Source of the DNA: an uncultured Pseudomonadota bacterium
GTDB lineage: Bacteria > Pseudomonadota > Alphaproteobacteria > UBA9219
Assembly (NCBI GenBank): GCA_903824505.1
Contig: CAIJXG010000103.1
Coordinates: 1 to 46,514, forward strand
Direction: 5' to 3'
DNA length: 46,514 nt
Within the stretch, counting starts at the first letter, position 1, and each line of letters opens with the position of its first letter. Both the position numbers and the translations under genes were made by a program. Under the pieces are notes generated by a model that saw nothing but the letters and a program-made list of their open reading frames with translations, was not told the DNA's origin and made no database searches. Shown piece after piece: positions 1-7,933 of this stretch.

Positions 1-121
1 GCCTCGATTACCTGCGCCGATTGTTCTCAAATTCAAGCCTCCCCAAAATAATAACCACACTCGCCCGTTTAATATTACCCGGAACGAGCGTTAACATATT
101 GGTATTGCTGAATGTTAAAAA

Positions 122-355
122 ATGAGTCCGGTACTATGGAGCGATAATTTAATATGGACTGCCGCAGGGATGGGCTTCGGCGCATACGCCGTATGGTTCA
201 TCGCCAAGGAAGTTGTTGCGGATCGTCGAGAAGCCAAAGCCAAAAAAGCTGGTGCCGCCAGTCCAACGCTTGCGCCCTTCAGAACGCCAGACACCGATGA
301 ACGGTTGGCTGGCTTGGGCAAGCAAGTGGAAGCGCTAAGGGCTGAAAGAAAGTAA
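122..355 (+). CDS. small single-pass membrane protein, unknown function
   Basis: The ORF encodes 77 residues. A hydrophobic stretch at about residues 9-26 looks like one membrane-spanning helix. It is followed by a strongly charged Lys/Arg/Glu segment (about 27-42), a Pro/Ala linker and a short C-terminal piece (about 58-76) that could form a coiled coil. The layout suggests an N-terminally anchored protein with a cytoplasmic tail. No Shine-Dalgarno sequence is visible before the ATG: the leader is AT-rich (gaatgttaaaaa). It lies five bases from the convergent hypothetical gene at 361-1176, in the gene-poor strip that ends at tRNA-Glu. I do not recognise the family. The tail and the tight packing favour a real gene, but its length alone does not prove it. 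Confidence 0.45.
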   Translation: MSPVLWSDNLIWTAAGMGFGAYAVWFIAKEVVADRREAKAKKAGAASPTLAPFRTPDTDERLAGLGKQVEALRAERK

Positions 356-360
356 CCCCC

Positions 361-1176
361 TTACGGCTCCCGCTTATTGTTCAATCCACGCCCAGCAGAA
401 TTGTCCCGTTTCGTAATCCGCTTGGGCATGACATCGCCAAGAGCTTTTATCCCCGTCCGCACCAGTCCGGCGGTTGTACCCACAAGATTGATCCCCGCAT
501 CTGTGACAAAAGAAACCTGCATTTTTATGCTTTCTGAAGTCTGTGCAGAAAACTGTATTGCGGATTTCGCCTTCGAACGGATACTTTCGCGCACATAATA
601 CAAAAGGAAGCTGTCCTTCACTTTCTGCGGGACTGCACAAATGGCTGCGCCAAGCTGACTAAATGCACTGATAATCTTTTTGCGGGACAAAATTCCGCCG
701 CTCACTGCAAACCCTGCCACCGCTGCCCCATCGGGACTGATAGCCCCGTCACCCACTCCATTCTTGGCCATCGTTGCAAGTGCCGCAGGAAGGGCGAAGA
801 AAAAGGTCACTTTTGCAAGAGTGTGTGTTTCCTTAGGCTTGCTCTCGATGCGATAGCGCTCGGATAAGTCCTCGGTGAGCAGCTTATTCATTTCCTGCGT
901 ATATGCCCCTAATTGCTTGCACCTACCGCACAACTTTTCGGCCTCGGCTTCAAAGTCGGAAATCAGTTTCACTTCCAGCAGTTTTTCCAAGGTTTCATTC
1001 AGCTTCACCTCGGCGTCCCGCAAGGCCAGTATGTGCTGTTTCGTTTCGTCCGAATTGTGATCGGTGACGACGAAGGCCAGAACCGCAGTTTTCTGCCGCG
1101 CCAGTTCCAATTCCCTGACATTGAGGGCAGCGCCGTATTCTGTGAGTAAATTTTGTGCGGTTGCCATAATATCCAT
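361..1176 (-). CDS. hypothetical protein, possible membrane/phage-type accessory protein
   Basis: The ORF encodes 271 residues. The N-terminal half (about 15-115) is rich in Leu, Glu and Lys and is probably helical or coiled coil. It contains a CGRC pair at about 84-87. A hydrophobic segment near 121-140 (VTFFFALPAALATMA) and a Gly/Ala-rich stretch near 150-190 could contact the membrane. The C-terminus is basic. I recognise no known domain. The ATG at 1176 is preceded by a weak purine run (tttcaaggatgg). No other frame is convincing here. The gene stands in a gene-poor region next to a tRNA, the usual setting for accessory DNA, but no integrase or phage structural gene is visible to support that. 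Confidence 0.6.
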   Translation of the reverse strand: MDIMATAQNLLTEYGAALNVRELELARQKTAVLAFVVTDHNSDETKQHILALRDAEVKLNETLEKLLEVKLISDFEAEAEKLCGRCKQLGAYTQEMNKLLTEDLSERYRIESKPKETHTLAKVTFFFALPAALATMAKNGVGDGAISPDGAAVAGFAVSGGILSRKKIISAFSQLGAAICAVPQKVKDSFLLYYVRESIRSKAKSAIQFSAQTSESIKMQVSFVTDAGINLVGTTAGLVRTGIKALGDVMPKRITKRDNSAGRGLNNKREP

Positions 1177-1296
1177 CCTTGAAATCGGTAGGATGATGGT
1201 ATGGGCAAAAGGCGAAAGTAATTAGCAAAATCAATGGTTTACAAGTAGTTAACTTGTTTGTTAAAGGCAACTACATACCCATAAATGGTAGTCAGC

Positions 1297-1449
1297 GTGA
1301 AAATAATTGCTCTGAGCGACAAAAAACTGAAACTTGGCGCGGTTTTCGAGGGGCGTCCTAAAAATCAATTCACCCGTCCCGTAGGCCGGACGTTCCCCGA
1401 GTTAGCCTTTCGCGTGGACTTGCGCCGCTGCCGCGCCGCCTTGGGTTAG
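1297..1449 (+). CDS. possible 50-residue peptide
   Basis: A GTG-started frame of 50 codons (or 54 from an in-frame ATG at 1285) ends in TAG at 1447-1449. The peptide is basic, starting KIIALSDKKLKLG and ending in an Arg-rich segment. A perfect hairpin (1451-1470) follows two bases after the stop and could end the transcript. No good ribosome binding site is present and I recognise no family. It could equally be a remnant or a chance frame. Confidence 0.2.
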   Translation: MKIIALSDKKLKLGAVFEGRPKNQFTRPVGRTFPELAFRVDLRRCRAALG

Positions 1450-1450
1450 G

Positions 1451-1470
1451 GGTGACTACCATCAGTCACC
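1451..1470. repeat. perfect 7-bp stem hairpin near tRNA-Glu
   Basis: GGTGACT and AGTCACC form a perfect 7-bp stem around a 6-base loop. The left arm and loop also contain TGACTACCAT (1453-1462), the exact reverse complement of ATGGTAGTCA at 1285-1294. Two alternative pairings are therefore possible. No T-run follows, so it is not a typical intrinsic terminator. It may be a protein-binding site or part of an attachment region beside the tRNA. The role is unknown. Confidence 0.45.
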
Positions 1471-1542
1471 AAACCGATCAACGCATAATTGGGAAATTTT
1501 TGGGAAATCACTCTTAGCGTAAAGCTAAGTCATTGATTTAAT

Positions 1543-1618
1543 TGGCGTCCCCTACGGGATTCGAACCCGTGTTACTACCGTGAAAGGGTAATGTCCTAGG
1601 CCTCTAGACGAAGGGGAC
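1543..1618 (-). tRNA. tRNA-Glu (anticodon TTC)
   Basis: The minus strand folds as a complete tRNA: acceptor arms GTCCCCT/AGGGGAC, T-arm loop TTCGAAT, and anticodon loop CTTTCAC giving TTC for glutamate. Discriminator G and an encoded CCA (TGG at 1543-1545 on the plus strand) complete the 76-nt gene. Its 3' end faces the gene-poor strip to the left, the side where tRNA-targeting elements normally insert. Confidence 0.96.
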
Positions 1619-1833
1619 GTCGAATAAGGGGATCTGGAAAGCCCCCTTGTTCAGCTTCAGGGGGAGACTGTTAGACAATGTTGTCTGACGAATCAAGAAA
1701 ATTGTGCACAGCATTTCGCCGATGCCCCCATTATGTTTCATCGCGTATCCGTGATTTTTAAGAATGAGCGAAATTTGACGGCAACCAAGCTTTTTCTGTA
1801 AGAGAGAAGGCTCCTTCTTCGCGTTAGGATTCC

Positions 1834-4800
1834 ATGCTCCGTTTATGCCGCCTTATCGCCGAGGCCCTTGCGGCCGCTTTTGGGGTCGGGCTTGTCCTGA
1901 TCCTGCTGCTGGCGTGGCGGCTGAGCGTCAGCCCTTTCACCGCCACTTTTCTGACGCCGACCTTGGAAACAACCCTTGAGCATAGGGTCCCGGGGACTAA
2001 GGCGCAGCTTCCGCCGCCCGTCCTGACATGGAGCGGGGATGACCGCACCATCGCCGTGCATGTCGAAAATATCCGGCTAGAGGATGCACAGGGGCATGCT
2101 TTGGCGCAGATTCCTTCGTTCGATGCCAAAATCAGCGCAATCGGCGTCTTATTCGGGCAATTTTGGCCTGAAGACTTAACCATCGACCATCCGCAAATTC
2201 ATCTGGAACGGGATGCTGGGGGGCATTTCACCTTCGGCGGCGCGCCCGTAGGCGCGTCAAACACCCCAGAAAAAGCGGAATCAGTTGCGGCCGTTCTCCA
2301 GCGTTTGACCGAAGATTTTTCGCGCGCCTTGCTCATGCGTCAGCTTTCCATCACCCGCGCTGTTTTTGACGTGCATGATGCGGCGACCGGAAAGGATTGG
2401 GTGGTTTCTATGCCTGAAATCAGCCTGTCGCGCACCGTCCTTAGCGCGGCAGAGGATCGGATTACCTATGGCGCGATGAGCGGCCATGCGCGGGTTGAGG
2501 CTACGCAACAAGTCGGAACGGCCGCCATTGATATGCGCTATGTCTACGATCCGACCAAGCAGCAGCATCTTCTGTCGGCCGTCTTTACGGATGTGACGCC
2601 TGCCTTCTTTGCAGGAGGTCACCCGGAAACGCTGGGGCTTGCGCCTGCCGCGATGTTGGATTTGCCCCTGACAGGTAAAATTTCTTTGCGTTTGGACGAT
2701 GTTTTTAAACCAGAAGCCCTAACAGCACAAATTCACGGCGATTCAGGTCATTTCGTTGACTCCAGCCTGTGGGATGCCCCCTGCCCCATCGCGGCGCTCG
2801 ATCTTAACGTCGCTTATGACCGCGCGGCGCGAACTCTTGAAATTCACGATACGCAAATTGATTTAGGCGGACCTGTTCTGACTCTCAAGCTTAAGGGATC
2901 GGCCACACAAGATTCTCTGCCGCTTGATTTCAAGCTCCTTTTGACCGCCGAGAATCTGCCGATGAATCGCTATGGGGCGATTGTCCCGAAAACGCTTGGG
3001 CCAGACCCACGCATTTGGATGGTCGCGCATATGCGTGACGGCCTCTATACCCATGCCGAGATGACGACAGAGGGGAGCTGGAGCGCAGAGGATCCTCTGA
3101 ATCCTGTCTTCCGCAAAGCGGATGGCACGATTGCCCTGACAGGCACAACGCTGACTTATCTGGACGGCATGCCGCCGGTCGAACAGGTCAGCGCGGCTGC
3201 GGTTTTTGATCAAGATCACATGGATATCAAGATTCTTGACGGGCACGCCGGCGCGATCCGGATGCAGCCCTTTACCCTTGTGATCGATGGCCTGTCGAAG
3301 GAGAATCAAACCATTGATATTCCCCTTAAGGTTGCCGGAACAGTGCCCGATATTTTGCGCCTTCTGGATCATCCGCCCTTGCGCTATCCCACAGCTTTAG
3401 GACTTGCGCCTGACGGGATGACGGGAAAGGCGGAAGGAGAGGTGCGTTTTCGTTTCCCCTTGCAAAAAGACTTGCGGATGAAGGATCTGGGGATTGACGC
3501 GACGGCCGCGCTCTCGGGTATCGCGTCAACCACGCTGGTTCCCGGTCTTGCGTTAGATCAGGGCGATGAGACGCTAACGCTGACAACCGACGGGCTGGCG
3601 CTGAAAGGAAAGATTGATATCAATAAGGTTCCGTTGCGCGTGACGTGGCAAGAGGCCTTTGCTCCAAAACGGGGAGAAAATCTGCGCCACATCACCCTTC
3701 TCGGAAGCTTGCGGGAAGATCAAGCTAAAGCTTTGGGCCTCTCTTTATTTGACGGCACGAAAGGGGCCATGCCGCTCTCTCTTGATCTTAGAAAAAGGGA
3801 TAAAAATACGCTGCGGGTGGATGGCGGATTGGATTTAACCCCTGCCGCCGCCGTTGTGTCGATGCTAAATTGGAAGAAAGCCGCAGGCGTTCCCGCAAAA
3901 CTTCTTTTTTCAGCTGTTTCGGATCAAAATGACGCCATACGCCTCTCGCGTCTCTCCCTGCACGGACAGGGGGTGACGATCGAGGGAACGGGGCGCTTTT
4001 CAAAAGATATGAGCCATCTTTTATCCCTGAAACTCGCCCCCCTGATTGCAGGGCGCACAAACGCAACGCTTGCCTTGACTCAGGATTTTGGAGCCGCTCC
4101 GTCTCTCACGCTTGATGCCTCGGGCACGTCTTTGGATATCAGCGGACTCCGCAGCCACACGGAAAATTCAGATGAAAAAATAACCCGCACTGAAAATTAC
4201 ACCCTCAACATCGCGAAACTTTACACCAGCGAAACGGGGGCGATGACCCAAGTGACAGCCCGCGCAACGCGCGATTCTGACGGTTGGGCCATGATCGATT
4301 TCAAAGGAGTTGCACAAGGTGATACGCCCATGACGCTCTCCTTGACGCCTCAAGCGGATGGAAGCCGCAGCCTCTCCCTTCAAAGCGAGTCCTTCGGCAA
4401 GGTGATGGCAGGGCTTGGCTTTACCGATACGATTCAAGGCGGCGCCCTGACTGTCACGGGGCACAGTGTCCCTACAGATCCCCATACACTTGACGGAGAG
4501 ATTAAAATTGCCGGATTCTCGGTCGAAAAACTGCCTGTCCTAATGCTATTGATCAACGCGGCCTCCCCTTTCGGCTTTACGGACATTCTGACCGATCGCG
4601 CGAGCTTCGATCATTTGGACGGCGCGTTTCGCTGGCAAGGGCAGAGTTTGTCTCTTTCCCATATCCACGCCGCCGGATCGGCCGTTGGCATCAATCTGGA
4701 CGGCAAGATCAATATGGAAACGGGCGCGGCGGCGTTGAAGGGCACGCTGGTTCCCTTCAGCAGCGTGAACCGCTTGTTGGGATGGCTTCCTGTCATCGGC

Positions 4801-4962
4801 GATCTTCTGACAGGAGGTAAGGATCAGGGAGTCCTTGCGGTCTCCTTCGGGATTTCCGGCGCGCTTCAGGATCCGAAAATATCCGTCAATCCTGTTTCTT
4901 TGCTAACGCCGGGCTTCTTGCGCACCTTGTTCTTCGGCGAAAAGGAAGAGGAAGAACCGTAA
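1834..4962 (+). CDS. AsmA/YhdP-like large envelope protein (DUF3971 and AsmA-like C-terminal regions)
   Basis: The protein has 1042 residues. An N-terminal hydrophobic helix (about 8-30, LIAEALAAAFGVGLVLILLL) anchors it in the inner membrane. The rest is a long periplasmic part rich in alternating beta-strand patterns. The C-terminal part (about 860-1035) includes SPFGFTDILTDRASFDHLDG and GWLPVIGDLLTGG, typical of the AsmA-like C-terminal domain of alphaproteobacterial DUF3971 proteins. Family members such as YhdP and TamB are large bridge-like proteins linked to phospholipid transport to the outer membrane; that role here is inferred. The ATG at 1834 has AGGA five bases upstream. No partner gene adjoins it. 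The TAA stop touches a short R1 hairpin. Confidence 0.85.
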   Translation: MLRLCRLIAEALAAAFGVGLVLILLLAWRLSVSPFTATFLTPTLETTLEHRVPGTKAQLPPPVLTWSGDDRTIAVHVENIRLEDAQGHALAQIPSFDAKISAIGVLFGQFWPEDLTIDHPQIHLERDAGGHFTFGGAPVGASNTPEKAESVAAVLQRLTEDFSRALLMRQLSITRAVFDVHDAATGKDWVVSMPEISLSRTVLSAAEDRITYGAMSGHARVEATQQVGTAAIDMRYVYDPTKQQHLLSAVFTDVTPAFFAGGHPETLGLAPAAMLDLPLTGKISLRLDDVFKPEALTAQIHGDSGHFVDSSLWDAPCPIAALDLNVAYDRAARTLEIHDTQIDLGGPVLTLKLKGSATQDSLPLDFKLLLTAENLPMNRYGAIVPKTLGPDPRIWMVAHMRDGLYTHAEMTTEGSWSAEDPLNPVFRKADGTIALTGTTLTYLDGMPPVEQVSAAAVFDQDHMDIKILDGHAGAIRMQPFTLVIDGLSKENQTIDIPLKVAGTVPDILRLLDHPPLRYPTALGLAPDGMTGKAEGEVRFRFPLQKDLRMKDLGIDATAALSGIASTTLVPGLALDQGDETLTLTTDGLALKGKIDINKVPLRVTWQEAFAPKRGENLRHITLLGSLREDQAKALGLSLFDGTKGAMPLSLDLRKRDKNTLRVDGGLDLTPAAAVVSMLNWKKAAGVPAKLLFSAVSDQNDAIRLSRLSLHGQGVTIEGTGRFSKDMSHLLSLKLAPLIAGRTNATLALTQDFGAAPSLTLDASGTSLDISGLRSHTENSDEKITRTENYTLNIAKLYTSETGAMTQVTARATRDSDGWAMIDFKGVAQGDTPMTLSLTPQADGSRSLSLQSESFGKVMAGLGFTDTIQGGALTVTGHSVPTDPHTLDGEIKIAGFSVEKLPVLMLLINAASPFGFTDILTDRASFDHLDGAFRWQGQSLSLSHIHAAGSAVGINLDGKINMETGAAALKGTLVPFSSVNRLLGWLPVIGDLLTGGKDQGVLAVSFGISGALQDPKISVNPVSLLTPGFLRTLFFGEKEEEEP

Positions 4963-4991
4963 TACTCGGCTTTCCAAGGAAACCGAGTATA
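4962..4991 (-). repeat. R1 repeat, short form (copy E)
   Basis: ATACTCGG and CCGAGTAT enclose a centre that itself pairs (CTTTCC/GGAAA), giving a nearly perfect palindrome. It equals the first 28 bases of the long R1 element in inverted orientation, closed directly by the terminal TATA. It abuts the stop codon of the AsmA-like gene. It can fold as a strong hairpin in RNA but lacks a T-tract, so use as a terminator is possible but unproven. Confidence 0.85.
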
Positions 4992-5338
4992 GTAAAAAAC
5001 TACACTTACAGTTGGCTTCATGGCTCAGCAATTCTAATTCCAGAAAAACCAACAGATAACATACTGATACAGAACGAAGAAACTTTTTATCCACAGATTT
5101 TATATCCGCTCGGGTATCAGGGAATCCCGCATATTTATTGACTTTTGGAGTGCGCGTAAAAAATAAACCCCAACAAAAAATAAAAAATATCAATGCTATT
5201 CAACGGATTGGACTTAATTTGGCTGGAATTAGAATTGCTGTTCATGGCTCCCCGCTCATAACTTTTGGACTTTCTCATGGCCGAATCAAACCGCTTCACC
5301 TGCGGAGGATGGGTAAGCCGCCATCGCTTGAAGAAGGC
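4992..5338. other. gene-free AT-rich stretch downstream of the short glycosyltransferase
   Basis: I see no convincing gene on either strand. The base composition is clearly more AT-rich than the flanking core genes. Short frames exist but have no ribosome binding site and no recognisable protein features. The stretch is where the missing C-terminal part of the glycosyltransferase ending at 5339 would be expected. I could not recover a conserved continuation in the other frames. Confidence 0.5.
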
Positions 5339-5992
5339 TTACCTGACTGGAAACCATCTTGGGGTGGAAATCACAGGAATGCCAATAGAACAAGCCTCGT
5401 AAACAGAAAGGGGAACCGCAGGGCTTATCGATGAGGTAAACAGCGCATCGATCTGTTGATAATCAGAGACGTCTGCTGCTTTTTCTATATAGGTGCCGAG
5501 GTCAGCGATATGATCAAGATTTCGTCCGATCATAAGAACATCGATGTCGATTTCTTTTCTGACTGTGGTGACAACCTCTTTAAATAGGAGGGATTGTTTT
5601 TCCATACTAGGCGTCTCGCCGCAGAAAAAACCTAGCGTGGGCCGTTGGCATTGGACCAGAGGCTTCGTGATATCCGATCGCGCTCCTATCGGTATTATTT
5701 TGTGGTTTCCAGAAAACCCTCTCTTTTTCCATAGCCAAAATTGCAGGGGATGTGTGAAGATCACCAGTGCCGCTTTTTGAAAATAAGTCACATCATAGTC
5801 GTACATATCATGAACTTGTACAATCGTTCGGCTAATATCTGGGGCCTTATAGGCTTCGCCTGTTCGAATGCACAGCCAGCAATCGGCCTCTTCAAGGGGG
5901 GCTTCGGTTGTGAGTAGTCCCAATTTCCTAAAGCATCCTTGTAAGTCTTCAAAGAGCCAGCCAAGATTTGTGCAATACGAGTTGATGATCAT
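5339..5992 (-). CDS. glycosyltransferase (GT4-like), probably C-terminally truncated
   Basis: The protein has 217 residues. The C-terminal end carries the typical donor-site signature of GT-B family 4 enzymes: PLSVYEACSIGIPVIST at about 193-209, with the conserved Glu of the EX7E-like region. In intact GT4 enzymes about 60 or more residues follow this motif to finish the second Rossmann-like domain. Here the frame stops nine residues later. The N-terminal domain is also short. The enzyme would move a sugar to a surface glycan or similar acceptor, but activity is doubtful. GC is lower than in neighbours, which suggests transfer. It lies downstream of dut (54-bp gap), with AT-rich gene-free DNA and a short R1 repeat beyond it. 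I read it as a decaying or incomplete acquired gene. Confidence 0.6.
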   Translation of the reverse strand: MIINSYCTNLGWLFEDLQGCFRKLGLLTTEAPLEEADCWLCIRTGEAYKAPDISRTIVQVHDMYDYDVTYFQKAALVIFTHPLQFWLWKKRGFSGNHKIIPIGARSDITKPLVQCQRPTLGFFCGETPSMEKQSLLFKEVVTTVRKEIDIDVLMIGRNLDHIADLGTYIEKAADVSDYQQIDALFTSSISPAVPLSVYEACSIGIPVISTPRWFPVR

Positions 5993-6045
5993 AAGAACGC
6001 TCGTTTTATTCGATCCAATTTATCCCACGGATCTTTTTGCTCAGG

Positions 6046-6498
6046 TTACCGTGTCCCCGTCGACCCAAACCCTCCTGCCCCTCGCACCGTGGCAGAGAGC
6101 GTTGCGGTCTCCTCCCAGCTCACGCGGCTGTGGGACGCGACCACCATCTGAGCGATTCGCAGACCCCGCGTCACAATGAAAGGCTCTGTGCCCAGATTGG
6201 CGAGAATAACCTGCACCTCGCCCCTGTAATCGGCATCGATCGTGCCCGGGCTGTTCAACACCGTTACCCCATGTTTCAGCGCAAGGCCTGACCGAGGCCG
6301 CACCTGCGCCTCATACCCTTCAGGTAAAGCCATCGAAAGCCCCGTTGGGACAAGAACCCGTTGTCCGGGCTGAAGAATGATGTCGGCGCTGACAGCAGCG
6401 CACAAATCCATCCCCGCCGCCTGAGGGGTTGCATAAGAAGGTAAAGTCAACCCTTCCGCATGAGGCAAACGGGTCAGAGCAACGAAGATCGGAAGCAT
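6046..6498 (-). CDS. dut: deoxyuridine 5'-triphosphate nucleotidohydrolase (dUTPase)
   Basis: The protein has 150 residues, the standard length of trimeric dUTPases. All five family motifs are visible: AAGMDLCA (27-34), RPRSGLA (67-73), [13 protein letters not shown] (82-94, with catalytic Asp90), the RIAQMVV segment and the C-terminal GAGGFGSTG arm that closes over the substrate. The enzyme hydrolyses dUTP to dUMP and pyrophosphate, keeping uracil out of DNA and feeding thymidylate synthesis. The ATG at 6498 follows a purine-rich AGAGACT. It is the first gene of a possible two-gene unit with the short glycosyltransferase downstream, though their functions are unrelated. Confidence 0.96.
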   Translation of the reverse strand: MLPIFVALTRLPHAEGLTLPSYATPQAAGMDLCAAVSADIILQPGQRVLVPTGLSMALPEGYEAQVRPRSGLALKHGVTVLNSPGTIDADYRGEVQVILANLGTEPFIVTRGLRIAQMVVASHSRVSWEETATLSATVRGAGGFGSTGTR

Positions 6499-6624
6499 AG
6501 GAGTCTCTTTTTAGATAGGGGTTAGGGAGAAGGTTCTTCTGATTTTATAGCATACCATTCTAACAGCTGCATCGCTCTGCCGGAAGAAGCAAAAAGCACC
6601 ACCCAGAAAATCATTGGCACCCCA

Positions 6625-7683
6625 TCAAGACACGCGACATTCAACGACCTTAAAAAGCTCTCCCATCTGATCGGGGGCGGTTAGGCGGTGAAGCGCCGCG
6701 TCTATCACAGCAGCCTGATCAGAAGTCGCACGGGCTTTCAGCGCATCGGCTCTAATCTCTATCCCCAAATTTCTAAGAAACTCCCCCTGCCCGACCACAG
6801 GCGACGGCGACAAGCCTTCCGCCCGCGCAACCTCAATCAGCGCCGTGAAGTCCACATGCGCCGTTAAATCTACCTCACCCGGACGATCAAAGATGGAAGC
6901 CGCAGCGTGGCGAGAAACGGCCTGAAGCGTCGGCGCGAAAGACGGCGCGACATAGCCATAATCGATTAAAAGCATCGCTCCGCCGTAAGCGCAAAGATGC
7001 CGCGCCAAAAGACGCAGGCACAAAGAGGCGGGTCCTGCCGTTTCGATCACGCTACCCACGCGTGCCTGACAATTTTGTTCGGAAATCAGCGCCCCTTCCA
7101 AAGGGCCTAGCGGCTCAAGAACAAAAGCCAAATTGTCATCCACAAGCCCGACACGTCTCTCTGCCCAGCCCTGAAAGGTTTTTTCAAACTGACGAATAGG
7201 GAGCGCATCAAAAAATTCGTTGGCCAGAATGAAAGTTGGCAAAGGCGGGAGACCATCCAGCGTATCAAGATAAACGGCATGCCACGGCGCGAGACGATCT
7301 TCCTGCTCGGCCTTCAACGGTCCAGAGCTTTCAAGCAAATAAAGCTGCAACGCGGCATGAAAACCGCCCACATGCGCTGTCGCACGGAGCAAATCGCGCA
7401 GCAGCGTGCCGCGCCCTGCCCCAAGTTCCAGCAAGGCGAACGGCGCAGGTTTTCCGGCCTTTCGCCACGCTTCCACAGCCCAAACACCGATCATCTCGCC
7501 GAACATCTGGCTGACTTCGGGCGCTGTAATAAAATCTCCCTCGCGGCCCACAGGGTGCCGCACACGATAATAGCCGTAAAGGGGATGCTGAAGCGCAAGC
7601 TCCATATAGGCTTCAAGCGACAAAGAGCCCTGCGACCCCTGTGCCACGATCAGCTGGCGGATAAGCGTTTCAAGCGGGTTCAT
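6625..7683 (-). CDS. class I SAM-dependent methyltransferase, MidA/NDUFAF7 family (DUF185)
   Basis: The protein has 352 residues. The N-terminus has the family block SLEAYMELALQHPLYGYY and the GREGDFITAPEVSQMFGE motif. The SAM-binding motif I is ALLELGAGRGTLLRDLL, and FILANEFFDALPIRQFE follows. Mitochondrial NDUFAF7 dimethylates an arginine of a complex I subunit. Bacterial members are assumed to act on a similar target, but this is inference. The start at 7683 is preceded by GAGAG. The gene is transcribed leftward, away from the R2/R1 repeat pair at 7766-7933, which occupies its promoter side. In many alphaproteobacteria this gene follows lgt; that neighbour is absent here. Confidence 0.9.
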   Translation of the reverse strand: MNPLETLIRQLIVAQGSQGSLSLEAYMELALQHPLYGYYRVRHPVGREGDFITAPEVSQMFGEMIGVWAVEAWRKAGKPAPFALLELGAGRGTLLRDLLRATAHVGGFHAALQLYLLESSGPLKAEQEDRLAPWHAVYLDTLDGLPPLPTFILANEFFDALPIRQFEKTFQGWAERRVGLVDDNLAFVLEPLGPLEGALISEQNCQARVGSVIETAGPASLCLRLLARHLCAYGGAMLLIDYGYVAPSFAPTLQAVSRHAAASIFDRPGEVDLTAHVDFTALIEVARAEGLSPSPVVGQGEFLRNLGIEIRADALKARATSDQAAVIDAALHRLTAPDQMGELFKVVECRVS

Positions 7684-7765
7684 GACGGGGCTCTCTCAAG
7701 ATGGTGCGCGTCAGAATCTAGCGCGTTAGGGCCGGAAAGAGAAGCGGCGGCTTATGCCGCTAAAA

Positions 7766-7809
7766 GTCCTAAATTTTTTCAAAGACTCCTAGAGCTTAAA
7801 ATTTAGGAC
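7766..7809 (+). repeat. R2 palindromic repeat, complete copy
   Basis: This is a 44-bp unit bounded by perfect 12-bp inverted ends, GTCCTAAATTTT (7766-7777) and AAAATTTAGGAC (7798-7809), around a core containing CAAAGACTC. Related copies lie at 33823-33870 (inverted) and 46398-46423 (left half only). Six bases separate it from the R1 element that follows. Confidence 0.85.
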
Positions 7810-7815
7810 CCTTGG

Positions 7816-7933
7816 TATACTCGGTTTCCTTGGAAAGCCGAGCATTCGATTCCGTGCAAAACACCCGCTCAGCGAAGCTGATGCGCCTTTTGCGCGGACA
7901 AAACGTGAGGGGTTCCGAAGGAACCCAAGTATA
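7816..7933 (+). repeat. R1 repeat, complete copy A
   Basis: This is a 118-bp element starting TATACTCGG and ending AAGTATA. It contains, in order: a hairpin CTCGG...CCGAG; GTG-CAAAA-CAC; the mini-hairpin GCGAAGC (7872-7878); TTTTG...CAAAA; and a perfect 7-bp stem GGGTTCC-GAA-GGAACCC (7910-7926). One forward frame is open across the whole element and runs in frame into the dehydrogenase at 8043. The dehydrogenase has its own ribosome binding site, so the element is treated as upstream DNA. Confidence 0.9.

Noticed and set aside
70..78. TAATATTAC, the nonanucleotide of rolling-circle origins
   Set aside because: No flanking stem-loop or Rep gene; a single 9-mer in a window of this size can occur by chance.
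4903..5193. 96-residue minus-strand frame across the short R1 copy
   Set aside because: Composition is random-like and half of it is the shadow of the AsmA-like gene and repeat.
5138..5434. 98-residue plus-strand frame
   Set aside because: It overlaps the glycosyltransferase on the other strand, has no protein features and no ribosome binding site.
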